Assembly: GCF_025336545.1 (NCBI RefSeq)
Contig: NZ_JAODBU010000012.1
Location: 62,001 to 126,000 of the forward strand
Direction: 5' to 3'
Source: Eubacterium_U album
GTDB lineage: Bacteria; Bacillota; Clostridia; Lachnospirales; Lachnospiraceae
Length of the DNA: 64,000 bases
Shown here one piece after another: positions 26,507 to 36,237 of this stretch. The notes beneath the pieces were generated by a model. It ran no database searches and was not told where the DNA came from. It worked only from the letters and a program-made list of their open reading frames with translations. Positions within the stretch are counted from its first letter, which is position 1, and each line of letters starts with the position of its first letter. The translations under genes and the position numbers were made by a program.

Positions 26507-26539
26507 CTGCATTTAACTAACCCAAGGGATATGAGATAG
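26507..26539 (+). repeat. Remnant copy of the 3' end of the small HTH gene
   Basis: This stretch reads L-H-L-T-N-P-R-D-M-R-stop in one frame, against L-H-L-D-P-K-D-M-R-stop at the end of the preceding gene. Eight of the residues match. It ends inside the SD region of the DndC-like gene. Confidence 0.5.
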
Positions 26540-26547
26540 GTGATAAA

Positions 26548-28263
26548 GTGCTTAAATACGTATGTAGAAATGACAATATAAAGACAAAAAGCAGCACATG
26601 TCCGGTGTGTGGAGAAAGAACTGAATTAGAAAAATCAGACATTTACTGGTGTGATAATTGCAAGGTTCCGCTATTTCAAAGTGAGTGCGAATGTTGTAGT
26701 GGAAAAGGGACAAGAATAACAACAGATATAAGACCGGTATTCCCGGAAGAAAGACTGCTTTTAGAGATTTTATTAGATAAAATCCCTGGGACATATGAGA
26801 AGGATTCAGTATGGAACTGTTCCGGGAATAAATATTTAATTAATGGTAAACGAATTAAATTTTCAGTTAAAGAATTAAAAAATAAAGATGTTGATGATAT
26901 TAGAAGTAAATATGAAGAAGCATCAAAAAATATAAGTTATGAATATTTTGAACAATATGCAGATAAATTTGTTCAGGCGAACAGAAGCAGATACGAATTC
27001 ATTGTAAGAGAAGCAGTGGATTACATTAAAAATTCTACAAAAGATTACACGGCAAAAGATATGTTTGTATCTTTCTCAGGGGGAAAAGATTCCACAGTTA
27101 CATCAGATATAGTTATGAGGGCGTTAAGTGAGCCAAAGATATTACACATATTTGGAGATACTACATTAGAATTTCCGGAAACAATGAGATATGTTGATAG
27201 GTTTAAAAAAGAACATCCCCAAACTCCGGTTTTATCTTCGAGAAACAAGGATAAGGATTTTGAAGAACTATGTAAATTAGTGGGACCGCCAAGCAGAGTA
27301 ATGAGATGGTGCTGCACAATATTTAAAACCGGTGCGATACAAAGAAAGATAAAGACTTTATTTAGAAATAAAAACAAAATAATAACATTTTATGGAATAA
27401 GACGAAGCGAGTCTGCCAGTAGAAGTAAATACGAAAGAGAAACAGAAGGCTCTAAAATTACAAAGCAAATAACAATATCCCCAATTATAGACTGGATGGA
27501 TTTTGATGTCTGGTTGTATATGCTTACAACAAAAATAGATTTTAATTATGCGTACAGATTGGGATATGCAAGAGTAGGATGCTGGTGCTGTCCAAATAAC
27601 AGTGGGTGGTCAGAATTTTTGTCAAAAATTCATATGCCACAACAGTCGGAAAGGTTTAGGCAGATGCTAATTGATTTTGCAAAACAGATTGGAAAACCGG
27701 ACCCTGAAGTATATGTAGATGATGGCAAATGGAAAGCACGTCAGGGTGGAAATGGCGTAGATTATGCAAAAAAGACAGCAGTTTCTTTTGAACCATGTGC
27801 ATTGGAAGAAAATGCATTTAATTATGAACTGCAAAGACCGATTTCAGAACAATTGTATGAATTGTTTAAACCATTTGGATATCTAAATTTTGAATTTGGA
27901 AATAAACGACTTGGAGAAGTTTATGTTACGAGAAAAGATGGAAGACTAGTGCTTAAACTTCAGGGAAGAATTGGAAGTACAACGTTAAAAGTAACGATAA
28001 TCGATTACAAAATAGATGGAGCTGCAAGTGTTAAGGCAGCAGAAGACAAAGTTAAATGTCAGATTACTAAATATCAAATGTGTATGGGATGCAGGGCGTG
28101 TGAGAGTATATGCAAGCATAATGCAATTGTTATTAAAGAAGATAAGGAAGGTAATCTTGATTATAAGATTTTGGATGATAAATGTGTAAGATGTGCTGAA
28201 TGCGTTAATCATTACACGGCAGGATGTTATATGCGAAAAGTATTAGCAACGAAAAAAGGATAA
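26548..28263 (+). CDS. DndC-like PAPS-reductase-family sulfurtransferase with ferredoxin domain
   Basis: A 571-aa protein in three parts. N-terminal zinc ribbon with paired cysteines (C-P-V-C at 18-21, C-D-N-C at 35-38). PAPS-reductase/N-type PP-loop domain with S-F-S-G-G-K-D-S at 175-182 and clustered cysteines at 255-256 and 345, 347, 348, the positions expected for the Fe-S site of DndC. C-terminal 2x4Fe-4S ferredoxin-like domain (Cys 512, 515, 518, 522 and 546, 549, 552, 560). DndC activates the DNA backbone for sulfur insertion; here the added ferredoxin could supply electrons. Start GTG with SD AGGTGAT. Conventional assimilatory sulfate reduction is unlikely given the neighbours. Confidence 0.8.
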   Translation: MLKYVCRNDNIKTKSSTCPVCGERTELEKSDIYWCDNCKVPLFQSECECCSGKGTRITTDIRPVFPEERLLLEILLDKIPGTYEKDSVWNCSGNKYLINGKRIKFSVKELKNKDVDDIRSKYEEASKNISYEYFEQYADKFVQANRSRYEFIVREAVDYIKNSTKDYTAKDMFVSFSGGKDSTVTSDIVMRALSEPKILHIFGDTTLEFPETMRYVDRFKKEHPQTPVLSSRNKDKDFEELCKLVGPPSRVMRWCCTIFKTGAIQRKIKTLFRNKNKIITFYGIRRSESASRSKYERETEGSKITKQITISPIIDWMDFDVWLYMLTTKIDFNYAYRLGYARVGCWCCPNNSGWSEFLSKIHMPQQSERFRQMLIDFAKQIGKPDPEVYVDDGKWKARQGGNGVDYAKKTAVSFEPCALEENAFNYELQRPISEQLYELFKPFGYLNFEFGNKRLGEVYVTRKDGRLVLKLQGRIGSTTLKVTIIDYKIDGAASVKAAEDKVKCQITKYQMCMGCRACESICKHNAIVIKEDKEGNLDYKILDDKCVRCAECVNHYTAGCYMRKVLATKKG

Positions 28264-28267
28264 AAAT

Positions 28268-29128
28268 ATGGCAATAAAACTTAAGGGACATGAAACATTT
28301 ACAATACGTGAAGGTTGGCTTGATAAAGGGTTAAAAGCGGTAAGTGACAATGGAAAAGTTTTTTCTGAGAACTATGGAGCAGATGCTTTAGGAGTTGGAA
28401 GCAATATGGCGAAAGCTATCAGATACTGGCTTAAAGCGGGGAAATTTATCGAGGAATCGCCTAAAAACGGAGCAAAGTTAACTGATATTGCAAAGATAAT
28501 AAAAGATAATGACGAATATTTAGAGGATAGTTTTGCATTGTGGATTTACCATATAAATCTTGTATTTAATAAGGATATGGCAACAACATGGTATTTATTT
28601 TTTAATGAGACGAATATGGATGAATTCACTAAAGAGGAAATTGAGTATATTATTCTTGGAAAAATGCAAATATTAGCTGAAGGAAAGAAAATATCAGAGC
28701 GTTCATTAAGAGATGATATTTCGGTTCTTTTAAATATGTATGTGAAAGAAAGAATAGAAGATTATGATCCGGAAGAAAAGAAAATATCTCCATTTGCAAA
28801 ATTAGGATTAATAAAGAAGGATAGGGATAGATATTTTAAAACACAGCCTGATAGAGAAGTATTGATAAACGAAGTATTTTTATATGCATTGATGAAATAT
28901 TTTGAAGAAAAATCCAAAGATTCTGTTGGAATAGATGAATTGTTAAATGCACCATTGTCCCCGGGCAGGGTTTTGAATTTGAAAAGAATTGCATTAAATG
29001 AGTATTTAGATAATCTTGCGGCTTTAAATTACATAACAGTAAATAGAACGGCAGGACTTGATATGGTTTATTTGAAGAAAAATATTCCATTAAATGAAAT
29101 AGTAGAAAAATATTACGAGAAAAATTAA
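28268..29128 (+). CDS. DUF4007 family protein
   Basis: A 286-aa protein with the DUF4007 start G-H-E-T-F-x-I-R-E-G-W-L-x-K and the motif L-G-V-G-S-N-M-A-K-A-I-R-Y-W. The C-terminal half looks like a winged helix. DUF4007 genes regularly sit next to DndC-like genes in defence islands; the biochemical role is not known to me. It starts 4 nt after the DndC-like gene, so both are in one operon. DNA binding is an inference from the predicted fold. Confidence 0.85.
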   Translation: MAIKLKGHETFTIREGWLDKGLKAVSDNGKVFSENYGADALGVGSNMAKAIRYWLKAGKFIEESPKNGAKLTDIAKIIKDNDEYLEDSFALWIYHINLVFNKDMATTWYLFFNETNMDEFTKEEIEYIILGKMQILAEGKKISERSLRDDISVLLNMYVKERIEDYDPEEKKISPFAKLGLIKKDRDRYFKTQPDREVLINEVFLYALMKYFEEKSKDSVGIDELLNAPLSPGRVLNLKRIALNEYLDNLAALNYITVNRTAGLDMVYLKKNIPLNEIVEKYYEKN

Positions 29129-29152
29129 AGATAAACTGTGAAGGAGCATAAT

Positions 29153-32100
29153 ATGAGCCAATTAAAGGATTTTATTGAAATAGACAAGAAATTTCAGAAT
29201 TCAATAAACTTACAACTGGATATAGACAATAGAAAAAAACTCAACAGTTATATACCTACACGTTCATCAATAAATATATTAAATGGATTTCTTGAGAACG
29301 TTATTAATAATAAAGAAAAGGCAAATATCCTTATTGGACCATATGGAAAAGGCAAATCACATTTATTGTTGGTTTTATTGGCTATTCTTAAAGAATCAGA
29401 AGATAAAACAACAGAAAAACTTTTAAATAAAATAGAAAAAATATCAGATGTGACAGCCAATAACGCAAGACTTATTCATAAAGAATATAAGCCATTTTTG
29501 CCAGTTATTATTTCAGGAACGGACAGGGATTTAAATCATGGGTTTGTACTTGGCTTAATGGAGGCTTTAAAGAAAAATGATTTGATGGACATTGCTCCTG
29601 ATAGTGATTACAGCAAAGCTGTTGAAGTGATTGGAAATTGGAAAAATAAATATAAAAAAGTCTATAAGGAATTTGAGAATATTTTAACAGGTTATGAAAC
29701 TAACGTTAAGGAATTAGAAAAAAGCCTTAAGTCAATGAATCGTAATGGGTTAGAAATTTTTAAGAAAGTATATCCTGAATTGACGGCAGGAAGTGAATTC
29801 AGACCGATGGTTCAGGACAATGCAATGACACTGTATAGAGAAATAAGCATTGCACTTAAAGAGCATGGATATGGTGGCATTTATATTATTTTTGATGAAT
29901 TCAGCAAATATATAGAAGGGCATGAAAGGGAAACATTTGCCTATGATATGAAGATACTTCAGGATATGTGTGAATTGGCAAATAATTCAAAAGAACAACA
30001 GATACATATTACATTTGTTGCCCATAAAAGTATAAAAGAGTATGGAAATGCATTGCCTCAGGATATGATTAATGCATTTAAAGGTGTAGAAGGCAGATTA
30101 AAGGAAATAAGATTTATTGTATCAGCTCAGAATAATTATGAACTTTTGCAACATGTAATTAAGAAAAAAGGAACAGAATATAAGGCATGGCTAAAAGAGG
30201 AAAATAATAGTGAAATTATTAAAGAATCTTATAAAATACCATGTTTTCAAAGTATGTTTAAATTTAGCGATTATCAGCAGATAGTTGTAAAAGGTGCATT
30301 CCCAATGTTGCCTTTAACAGCGTATGCGTTACTTAATATAAGTGAAAAAGTAGCACAAAACGAGCGAAGCATTTTTACTTTTTTGGCAAATGACGAAAAG
30401 GGAAGCCTTGTCAATTTAATTGAAAACGGAGCAGATGAATTGCTTTCAGTAGATGTAATTTATGATTATTTTAAAAATTTATTTAAGGAAAGTATTTCAC
30501 TTACAAATATTCACAATGAGTGGCTAAAGGCAGATTATGCTTTGACTAAGGCAGAATCTTTAGGTGAGGAAAAAGTAATTAAGGCTATAGCCATACTTCA
30601 TATGATTAATAAAAATGAAGAGGTACCGGTAAAAAAAGAAGAAATTCGTCTGGCTACAGGACTTAGTAAAGAGGATTTTACAGGATATTTGCAGAAATTA
30701 GAAAACAAGGAAATTGTAAAATACCGTAATAAACTTGGAATATATACTTTCAAAAATAATATTGGAATTAATTTGGATAAGTATATGAACCAGATGATTG
30801 AAAAGCAGTCATTAAGCTTAAATTGGGCAGAAGAGTTTGCAAATATTTCTGAATTAGAATATGTACTTCCTAAAAAATATAACAGGGAATACACTATGAC
30901 ACGTTTCTTTAAATATGTGTATATGACACAGGAACAGTTTCTTAGTGTAAAGAATTCAAACTATTTGTTTGATACATATAAAGCTGACGGATTAATTGTA
31001 TGCATTGTAATGTTAAAAGAAAATGATGCAAATGAAGTAAAGGCGCATACAGATAAGCTTAAGGATGAAAGAATAGTAGTAATTTATCCTAAAAAAGCAT
31101 TTGGACAGCAGCAAAGCATCAGAAAATTAAAAGCCGTAAAGGCATTGCTTAAAGATAAGAATTTTATAGATGAAAATAAAGTTTTACAACAGGAACTCGA
31201 ATTATATAGAGATGATTTAATTTTTGAAATTAATGGAGAACTTGAAAGTCTTTATATGCCTGAAAATGGAAATGATATTTGCTTTTACAGTGGACGTGAT
31301 AGTGAAAAATTAAAATTTGAATCAGAAAAAAATTTTAACAGATTTTTAAGTGATATATGTTCTTCGTATTACGAAAATGCTCCTAAAATTAATAATGAGC
31401 TGATAAATAGACAGAATGTTTCAGCGCAGATTAAAAAAGCAAGAAATCAGATAATTGATGCTATTCTTGGAGAAGAAGATTTATCGGGATTTGAAAAAGG
31501 AACAAGTTCAGAATCAACTATTTTCAGGGCAACATTAGTTCATACAGGGATAATGGACAATAATGAATATGAGGCAGGATGCGAGAAAATTTTAAAAGAG
31601 ATAAGAGATTTTATAGGTAAATGTGCCGGTAAAAAAACATCTTTTGATGAGTTGTATTCAAAAATAATGGGAGAAAAATTTGGTGTAAGAAAGGGAGTAA
31701 TACCTATTTTTCTTGCAAATGAAATTGTAGGTTTGCAGGACACACCAATTATTTATCTTCGAGATAAAGAAGTTGATATATCAAGCGAAATACTAAATAA
31801 CATAAATGAAAAGCCGGAAGAATATTTCCTATTCATTGAAAAAGAAAATATGGAAAAGGAAAAGTATCTCAATATTTTAGAAGAAAACTTTATTACTGAG
31901 GAAATAAAGAAAAAGAAACAGTCTAAGATGCAGAGATTAAGCAATATTGTTGAAAGTATGCACAGATGGTACAGGTCTATAGACCAGTATACTCTTACAT
32001 TTACAAAACAAATTTTCAATAAAAAAGAAAAGGGATATATAGAAGAGGAAACATTTGAAAAAATAAAGAAATTCAGAAAGATTTTTAAAGGGATAGAGTT

Positions 32101-32752
32101 AAATCCAAGAGAAGTCTTATTTGAGAAAATACCGGAAGCAATTTGTGGAAATATTGATGATAATGCATATGAAAAATGCACACAGGAAGTTTTGAAAATA
32201 AAGAAATGCATGAGTGAAAATCTGTATTTTACAAAAATAAAAACTGCAACAGATATAAAGAAAATTTTTGGCGAAAAAGCAAATGACAGTCTTAGCGAAT
32301 GTCTAAAAACATGGTATGTAGAGCAAAGTGAAAAAGCAAAGTCACATATTTTTGCAGAAAATATAACTGGATTTATGACTTATATTGGACAGCTAAAAAC
32401 TAATGATGAATTAGAAATCGTATCAAGAGTGTGCAAGATAATTTCCGGAATTTATATAAATGACTGGAAGAATGATTCTTTTGAACAATTTATGGATGAA
32501 TTGGCGAGAGTAAAGGCGAGCGTTGAGGCAGTAAAGGAAAATAATGAATCAGGCTCAGGCGAAAACAGAATTTATATTGAAAATGGTGGAAATAAGATAG
32601 AAAGATTTTATGAGACTGATGATGACGACAGCACAAGTTACTTTTTACAAAATGCTATTGAAGAAGCATTAGAAGAATTTGGGGATACGTTGGAACTTAA
32701 TCAAAAAGTTTCGGTACTTGCAAAGGCATTGGAGGATTTATTAAGCAAATGA
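29153..32752 (+). CDS. Large P-loop ATPase (BrxC/PglY-like architecture)
   Basis: A 1199-aa cytoplasmic ATPase. Walker A I-G-P-Y-G-K-G-K-S-H at 61-70 and Walker B I-Y-I-I-F-D-E-F at 243-250; the rest is helical with a winged-helix-like stretch near residues 480-530. The long helical tail and the G-x-Y-G-x-G-K-S-H loop resemble ATPases of BREX and related defence systems (BrxC, PglY). Start ATG 29153 has SD AAGGAG; the GTG at 29138 lies before it. Its stop overlaps the next start by 4 nt (ATGA). Probably an NTP-driven effector or sensor of the system. Confidence 0.7.
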   Translation: MSQLKDFIEIDKKFQNSINLQLDIDNRKKLNSYIPTRSSINILNGFLENVINNKEKANILIGPYGKGKSHLLLVLLAILKESEDKTTEKLLNKIEKISDVTANNARLIHKEYKPFLPVIISGTDRDLNHGFVLGLMEALKKNDLMDIAPDSDYSKAVEVIGNWKNKYKKVYKEFENILTGYETNVKELEKSLKSMNRNGLEIFKKVYPELTAGSEFRPMVQDNAMTLYREISIALKEHGYGGIYIIFDEFSKYIEGHERETFAYDMKILQDMCELANNSKEQQIHITFVAHKSIKEYGNALPQDMINAFKGVEGRLKEIRFIVSAQNNYELLQHVIKKKGTEYKAWLKEENNSEIIKESYKIPCFQSMFKFSDYQQIVVKGAFPMLPLTAYALLNISEKVAQNERSIFTFLANDEKGSLVNLIENGADELLSVDVIYDYFKNLFKESISLTNIHNEWLKADYALTKAESLGEEKVIKAIAILHMINKNEEVPVKKEEIRLATGLSKEDFTGYLQKLENKEIVKYRNKLGIYTFKNNIGINLDKYMNQMIEKQSLSLNWAEEFANISELEYVLPKKYNREYTMTRFFKYVYMTQEQFLSVKNSNYLFDTYKADGLIVCIVMLKENDANEVKAHTDKLKDERIVVIYPKKAFGQQQSIRKLKAVKALLKDKNFIDENKVLQQELELYRDDLIFEINGELESLYMPENGNDICFYSGRDSEKLKFESEKNFNRFLSDICSSYYENAPKINNELINRQNVSAQIKKARNQIIDAILGEEDLSGFEKGTSSESTIFRATLVHTGIMDNNEYEAGCEKILKEIRDFIGKCAGKKTSFDELYSKIMGEKFGVRKGVIPIFLANEIVGLQDTPIIYLRDKEVDISSEILNNINEKPEEYFLFIEKENMEKEKYLNILEENFITEEIKKKKQSKMQRLSNIVESMHRWYRSIDQYTLTFTKQIFNKKEKGYIEEETFEKIKKFRKIFKGIELNPREVLFEKIPEAICGNIDDNAYEKCTQEVLKIKKCMSENLYFTKIKTATDIKKIFGEKANDSLSECLKTWYVEQSEKAKSHIFAENITGFMTYIGQLKTNDELEIVSRVCKIISGIYINDWKNDSFEQFMDELARVKASVEAVKENNESGSGENRIYIENGGNKIERFYETDDDDSTSYFLQNAIEEALEEFGDTLELNQKVSVLAKALEDLLSK

Positions 32753-33903
32753 AATTAACTTATTTGGATAATGGGGCAACAACATTTCCTAAACCTGAAA
32801 AAGTATATCAGGCAATGGATTATGTAAATAGAAATCTGGCTGTAAATGCCGGACGAGGCTCGTATGATTTGGCTAAGAAAGCTACAGGTTTAATAGATGA
32901 AACAAGGACAAAAATGCTAAGTCTTGTTAATGGAGAACAGGTAGCTGATGTTATATTTGCACCTTCAGCAACAATTGCACTTAACATGATTATAGGTGGT
33001 CTTGACTGGAGTGAAAATGACATATGTTTTGTTTCTCCATTTGAGCATAATGCAGTAATGAGACCGCTCAAAAAAGCCCAGGATGAAAATAAATTTGAAA
33101 TTAAGCAATTACCTGTTATTAGAGAAAATATGACAATTGATTTGGAAAAAATGGAATATTTATTTTCTGTTAATAATCCGACAAAGTTGTTTGTAACACA
33201 TATAAGTAATGTTACAGGATATATTTTACCGGTAAAACAGATTGTGAAAATTGCAAAAAAATACAATTGTAAAGTGATTATAGATGCTTCACAATCGCTA
33301 GGATTAATTGATATAGATTTGGTTAACATGCAGGCGGATTTTGTTGTGTTTGCGGGTCATAAAAATATGTACGGACCATTTGGAATAGGTGGATTTTATA
33401 TGAGAAAAGGAGAAAAAATTAATCCTTTTATTGCAGGAGGAACAGGTAGTGATTCACTCAATTTGAATATGCCGTCATCAATTCCGGGAATGTTTGAACC
33501 ATCGAGTCCAAATATAGTTGCAGTTGCAGGTTTAAATGCAGCAGCAAATGTTATAAAAGAAGAAGGTATAGATTATTTTAAACACGAGAAGGGACTGACG
33601 GATTATCTTACTTTAGAATTAAGTAAAAACAAAAATGTAGTTATGTATTTGCCACCTAAAGATGCACATGTAGGAATTGTGGCATTTAATATAAAAGGTT
33701 ATAAAGCGTCAGATGTAGGAATGATTCTTGACGAAGATTACAGCATTGCCGTTAGAACAGGGTATCATTGTGCACCACTTATACACAATCATTTGGAAGA
33801 CAAGGATTATGTAGGTGTGGTTAGGGCAAGCCTTGGAAGATATACCACGAAAGATGATGTGGACAGGCTGATTATGGCAGTGGAAGAAATTGGTGAGGAA
33901 TAA
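32749..33903 (+). CDS. DndA-like cysteine desulfurase
   Basis: A 384-aa class V aminotransferase fold enzyme using PLP. Start L-D-N-G-A-T-T-F-P-K-P; PLP lysine Lys205 in F-A-G-H-K-N-M-Y-G-P; active-site Cys341 in R-T-G-Y-H-C-A-P, of the group II (SufS-like) loop type. It would take sulfur from cysteine to feed the DndC-like protein. It is translationally coupled to genes on both sides. It is distinct from the housekeeping iscS at 41046, which has the group I loop. Confidence 0.88.
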   Translation: MKLTYLDNGATTFPKPEKVYQAMDYVNRNLAVNAGRGSYDLAKKATGLIDETRTKMLSLVNGEQVADVIFAPSATIALNMIIGGLDWSENDICFVSPFEHNAVMRPLKKAQDENKFEIKQLPVIRENMTIDLEKMEYLFSVNNPTKLFVTHISNVTGYILPVKQIVKIAKKYNCKVIIDASQSLGLIDIDLVNMQADFVVFAGHKNMYGPFGIGGFYMRKGEKINPFIAGGTGSDSLNLNMPSSIPGMFEPSSPNIVAVAGLNAAANVIKEEGIDYFKHEKGLTDYLTLELSKNKNVVMYLPPKDAHVGIVAFNIKGYKASDVGMILDEDYSIAVRTGYHCAPLIHNHLEDKDYVGVVRASLGRYTTKDDVDRLIMAVEEIGEE

Positions 33904-36071
33904 TGAGTTTTAGAGATTTAAAAATACATGTTAGATACAGAAGCGATGAAAATGATATACCAAAGGACTTTTTAATACCGGTACTGGAAAAAAGTGTGAT
34001 TTATAAAAGGTCAGTAGGGTTTTTCTCAACATCTGCACTTTCAAATATTTCAATAGGTTTATTTGCAATGGCACAAAATAATGGAAAGGTGGAACTTATT
34101 TGCTCACCGAGACTTTCAGAAGATGATATAGAGGCCATTAATTTAGGATACAAAACAAGAGATGAAGCTTTTACAGAGGCTTTGCAGATTAGTATTAAAT
34201 CACCTATAGATTATTTTGAAGAAGAAAGATTGAATCTTGTTGCAACTATGATTGCAAGTGGAATGTTGGATTTGAAAATTGCATTTATGGAAAATGAGAA
34301 CGGAATAAGTTTATATCATGAGAAATTAGCAATATTTGAAGATGAATTTGGGAATAGAATAGGATTTACAGGTTCGCTTAATGAATCAGAGAATGCATTT
34401 AATGATAATTTTGAATCGGTATATACATTTTGCAGCTGGAAGGACGAAAGTCAAAAGGATGGCGTAGAAAATATAGAACAGGATTTTGATAGAATGTGGA
34501 ATGACTGCACAAAAAAATTGTGCATAATTCCATTTCCAAAAGTCGTTATAGAAAGGTTAAAACAATTTAAAAAAGATAAAGTTGATTATGATACAGACAA
34601 GAAACAGTTTGATTATCATGATTTTATAAAACCTGAGAAAATATTTAAAATCCCTGATAATGTCAAACTGAGGGATTATCAGATTGAAGCAATAAACGGA
34701 TGGGAACAACAGGGATATAAAGGAATATTTTCAATGTCAACAGGATCGGGAAAATCATTTACTGCTTTAGCCTGTATGGCACATTTGGCTGAAAAGGTGG
34801 ATGAAAAACTGGCAGTGTTTATTGTATGCCCATATATACATTTGGTCGGACAATGGGAGGAAGATGTAGTTAACTGGGCATGCAATCCTATAATAGCTCA
34901 TTCAAAGTCATCAGATAAAAAATGGGATTTAAATTTAGTAAAGGCATATAAGCGATTTAGAAATAATGGGAAACCATTTGTATGTATAACTACAAATGAT
35001 ACTTTTGCAAGTGAAAAAATACAAAATATTATACATAGATTAAATGAAGAACAAAATGTACTTTTGATAATTGATGAAGCACATAATTTTGGCTCGGTCA
35101 GATTGTCAAATATGTTGCCTGAAAATATTAAATATAGAATTGCTTTATCAGCAACAATAAAACGACATATGGATAAAAAAGGGACTCAGAAGATTTTTGA
35201 TTATTTTGGAGATGAGTGCATTGTTTACGATTTGGAGAGGGCTATAAAAGAAGGTGCCTTATGCAAATATAAGTATTATCCTATACCGGTATTTTTGGAT
35301 GAAGATGAGCTGGATAAATATTCATATCTTACGGAAAAAATAAAGAAATTTGTAGTTGAAGAAGAAGGTAAAGTAAAAATATCGGAAGAGGGGAAATTAT
35401 TAGTTTTTAAAAGGTCGAGATTGTTAGCAGGTGCTAGAAATAAACCTAAAAAACTAATGGAGTTAATGGAAAAATATAAAAATGAAGACAGTATCTTAGT
35501 TTATTGTGGGGCAACATCAATGGAAAATGAAGATGAAGAGAACGAAACTGTTGATTTGGTAAGACAGATAGATGGTGTTACAGAAATGATAAACAAATCA
35601 TTAGGTATGAGGGCTCACAGGTTTACGGCAGAAGAAGATTTATATGAACGTCAGGAGATAAAGAAATATTTTCAAAATGGTCTTTATCAGGTAATTACGG
35701 CTATTAAATGTTTAGATGAAGGTGTAAATATTCCGGGGATTAAGACAGCGTTTATTATGAGCAGTTCAAGAAATCCAAAGGAATTTATTCAAAGGAGAGG
35801 AAGACTTTTACGAAAAAGTTCAAATAAAGAATTTGCAGAAATCTATGATTTTGTAACTTTACCAAGAAAATTGACAGATGTGGCTTACGACGATTTTGAA
35901 AGGGATAGGTCAATTATAATTGGAGAACTGTACAGAATTAATGAATTTGCAAAGCTAGCTGACAATAGAATAACAGGTGAAAGTCTTATGACAGATATTA
36001 TGAATTCATATAGTGTATTTTTTGATATCGACGAAGAAATAGAAAAAATGGAGGAGTATTACGATGGATGA
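33903..36071 (+). CDS. PLD-like nuclease/superfamily 2 helicase fusion (restriction-like effector)
   Basis: A 722-aa protein. N-terminal phospholipase-D-like domain (about 1-175) with Y-H-E-K-L-A and F-T-G-S-L-N-E-S, then a DEAD/H helicase: Walker A S-T-G-S-G-K-S at 279-285, I-I-D-E-A-H at 389-394, S-A-T motif, and motif VI Q-R-R-G-R-L-L-R-K. This architecture resembles restriction-enzyme components annotated in phosphorothioation systems and type III Res subunits. Only one PLD HxK motif is visible, so a dimer would be needed for nuclease action. It starts at the last base of the desulfurase stop codon. Confidence 0.8.
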   Translation: MSFRDLKIHVRYRSDENDIPKDFLIPVLEKSVIYKRSVGFFSTSALSNISIGLFAMAQNNGKVELICSPRLSEDDIEAINLGYKTRDEAFTEALQISIKSPIDYFEEERLNLVATMIASGMLDLKIAFMENENGISLYHEKLAIFEDEFGNRIGFTGSLNESENAFNDNFESVYTFCSWKDESQKDGVENIEQDFDRMWNDCTKKLCIIPFPKVVIERLKQFKKDKVDYDTDKKQFDYHDFIKPEKIFKIPDNVKLRDYQIEAINGWEQQGYKGIFSMSTGSGKSFTALACMAHLAEKVDEKLAVFIVCPYIHLVGQWEEDVVNWACNPIIAHSKSSDKKWDLNLVKAYKRFRNNGKPFVCITTNDTFASEKIQNIIHRLNEEQNVLLIIDEAHNFGSVRLSNMLPENIKYRIALSATIKRHMDKKGTQKIFDYFGDECIVYDLERAIKEGALCKYKYYPIPVFLDEDELDKYSYLTEKIKKFVVEEEGKVKISEEGKLLVFKRSRLLAGARNKPKKLMELMEKYKNEDSILVYCGATSMENEDEENETVDLVRQIDGVTEMINKSLGMRAHRFTAEEDLYERQEIKKYFQNGLYQVITAIKCLDEGVNIPGIKTAFIMSSSRNPKEFIQRRGRLLRKSSNKEFAEIYDFVTLPRKLTDVAYDDFERDRSIIIGELYRINEFAKLADNRITGESLMTDIMNSYSVFFDIDEEIEKMEEYYDG

Positions 36072-36237
36072 AAAAAATCAGGTTGAGAAACAGGTAGTTA
36101 AGGAAATGTTTGATGAAATACGTAAAATGGAAACCAGAAATGTACGAAGTAATGAATATAGTGATAAGCAAATGGTTGATTGGATTTGTACAAAAATTAT
36201 GAAAAAAGCACGTAAGGATATGGAGGGAACGGTATGA
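36064..36237 (+). CDS. 57-aa protein of the modification operon
   Basis: A short gene that overlaps the helicase gene by 8 nt and the DndD-like gene by 4 nt (ATGA). It begins M-D-E-K-N-Q-V-E-K-Q-V-V-K-E-M and ends K-A-R-K-D-M-E-G-T-V. Highly charged, mostly helical, no cysteine cluster. The tight overlaps on both sides show it is a real coding unit. Small partner proteins of this size are known next to DndD in related loci; the role is unknown. Confidence 0.75.
   Translation: MDEKNQVEKQVVKEMFDEIRKMETRNVRSNEYSDKQMVDWICTKIMKKARKDMEGTV

Noticed and set aside
26548..28263. Assimilatory sulfate (PAPS) reduction enzyme
   Set aside because: No sulfate adenylyltransferase, APS kinase or sulfite reductase genes nearby; operon mates are defence-type proteins.
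29153..32752. BREX system, because the large ATPase looks like BrxC/PglY
   Set aside because: No PglX methyltransferase, PglZ phosphatase, BrxA or BrxB is present; DndC-, DndA- and DndD-like genes point to phosphorothioation instead.
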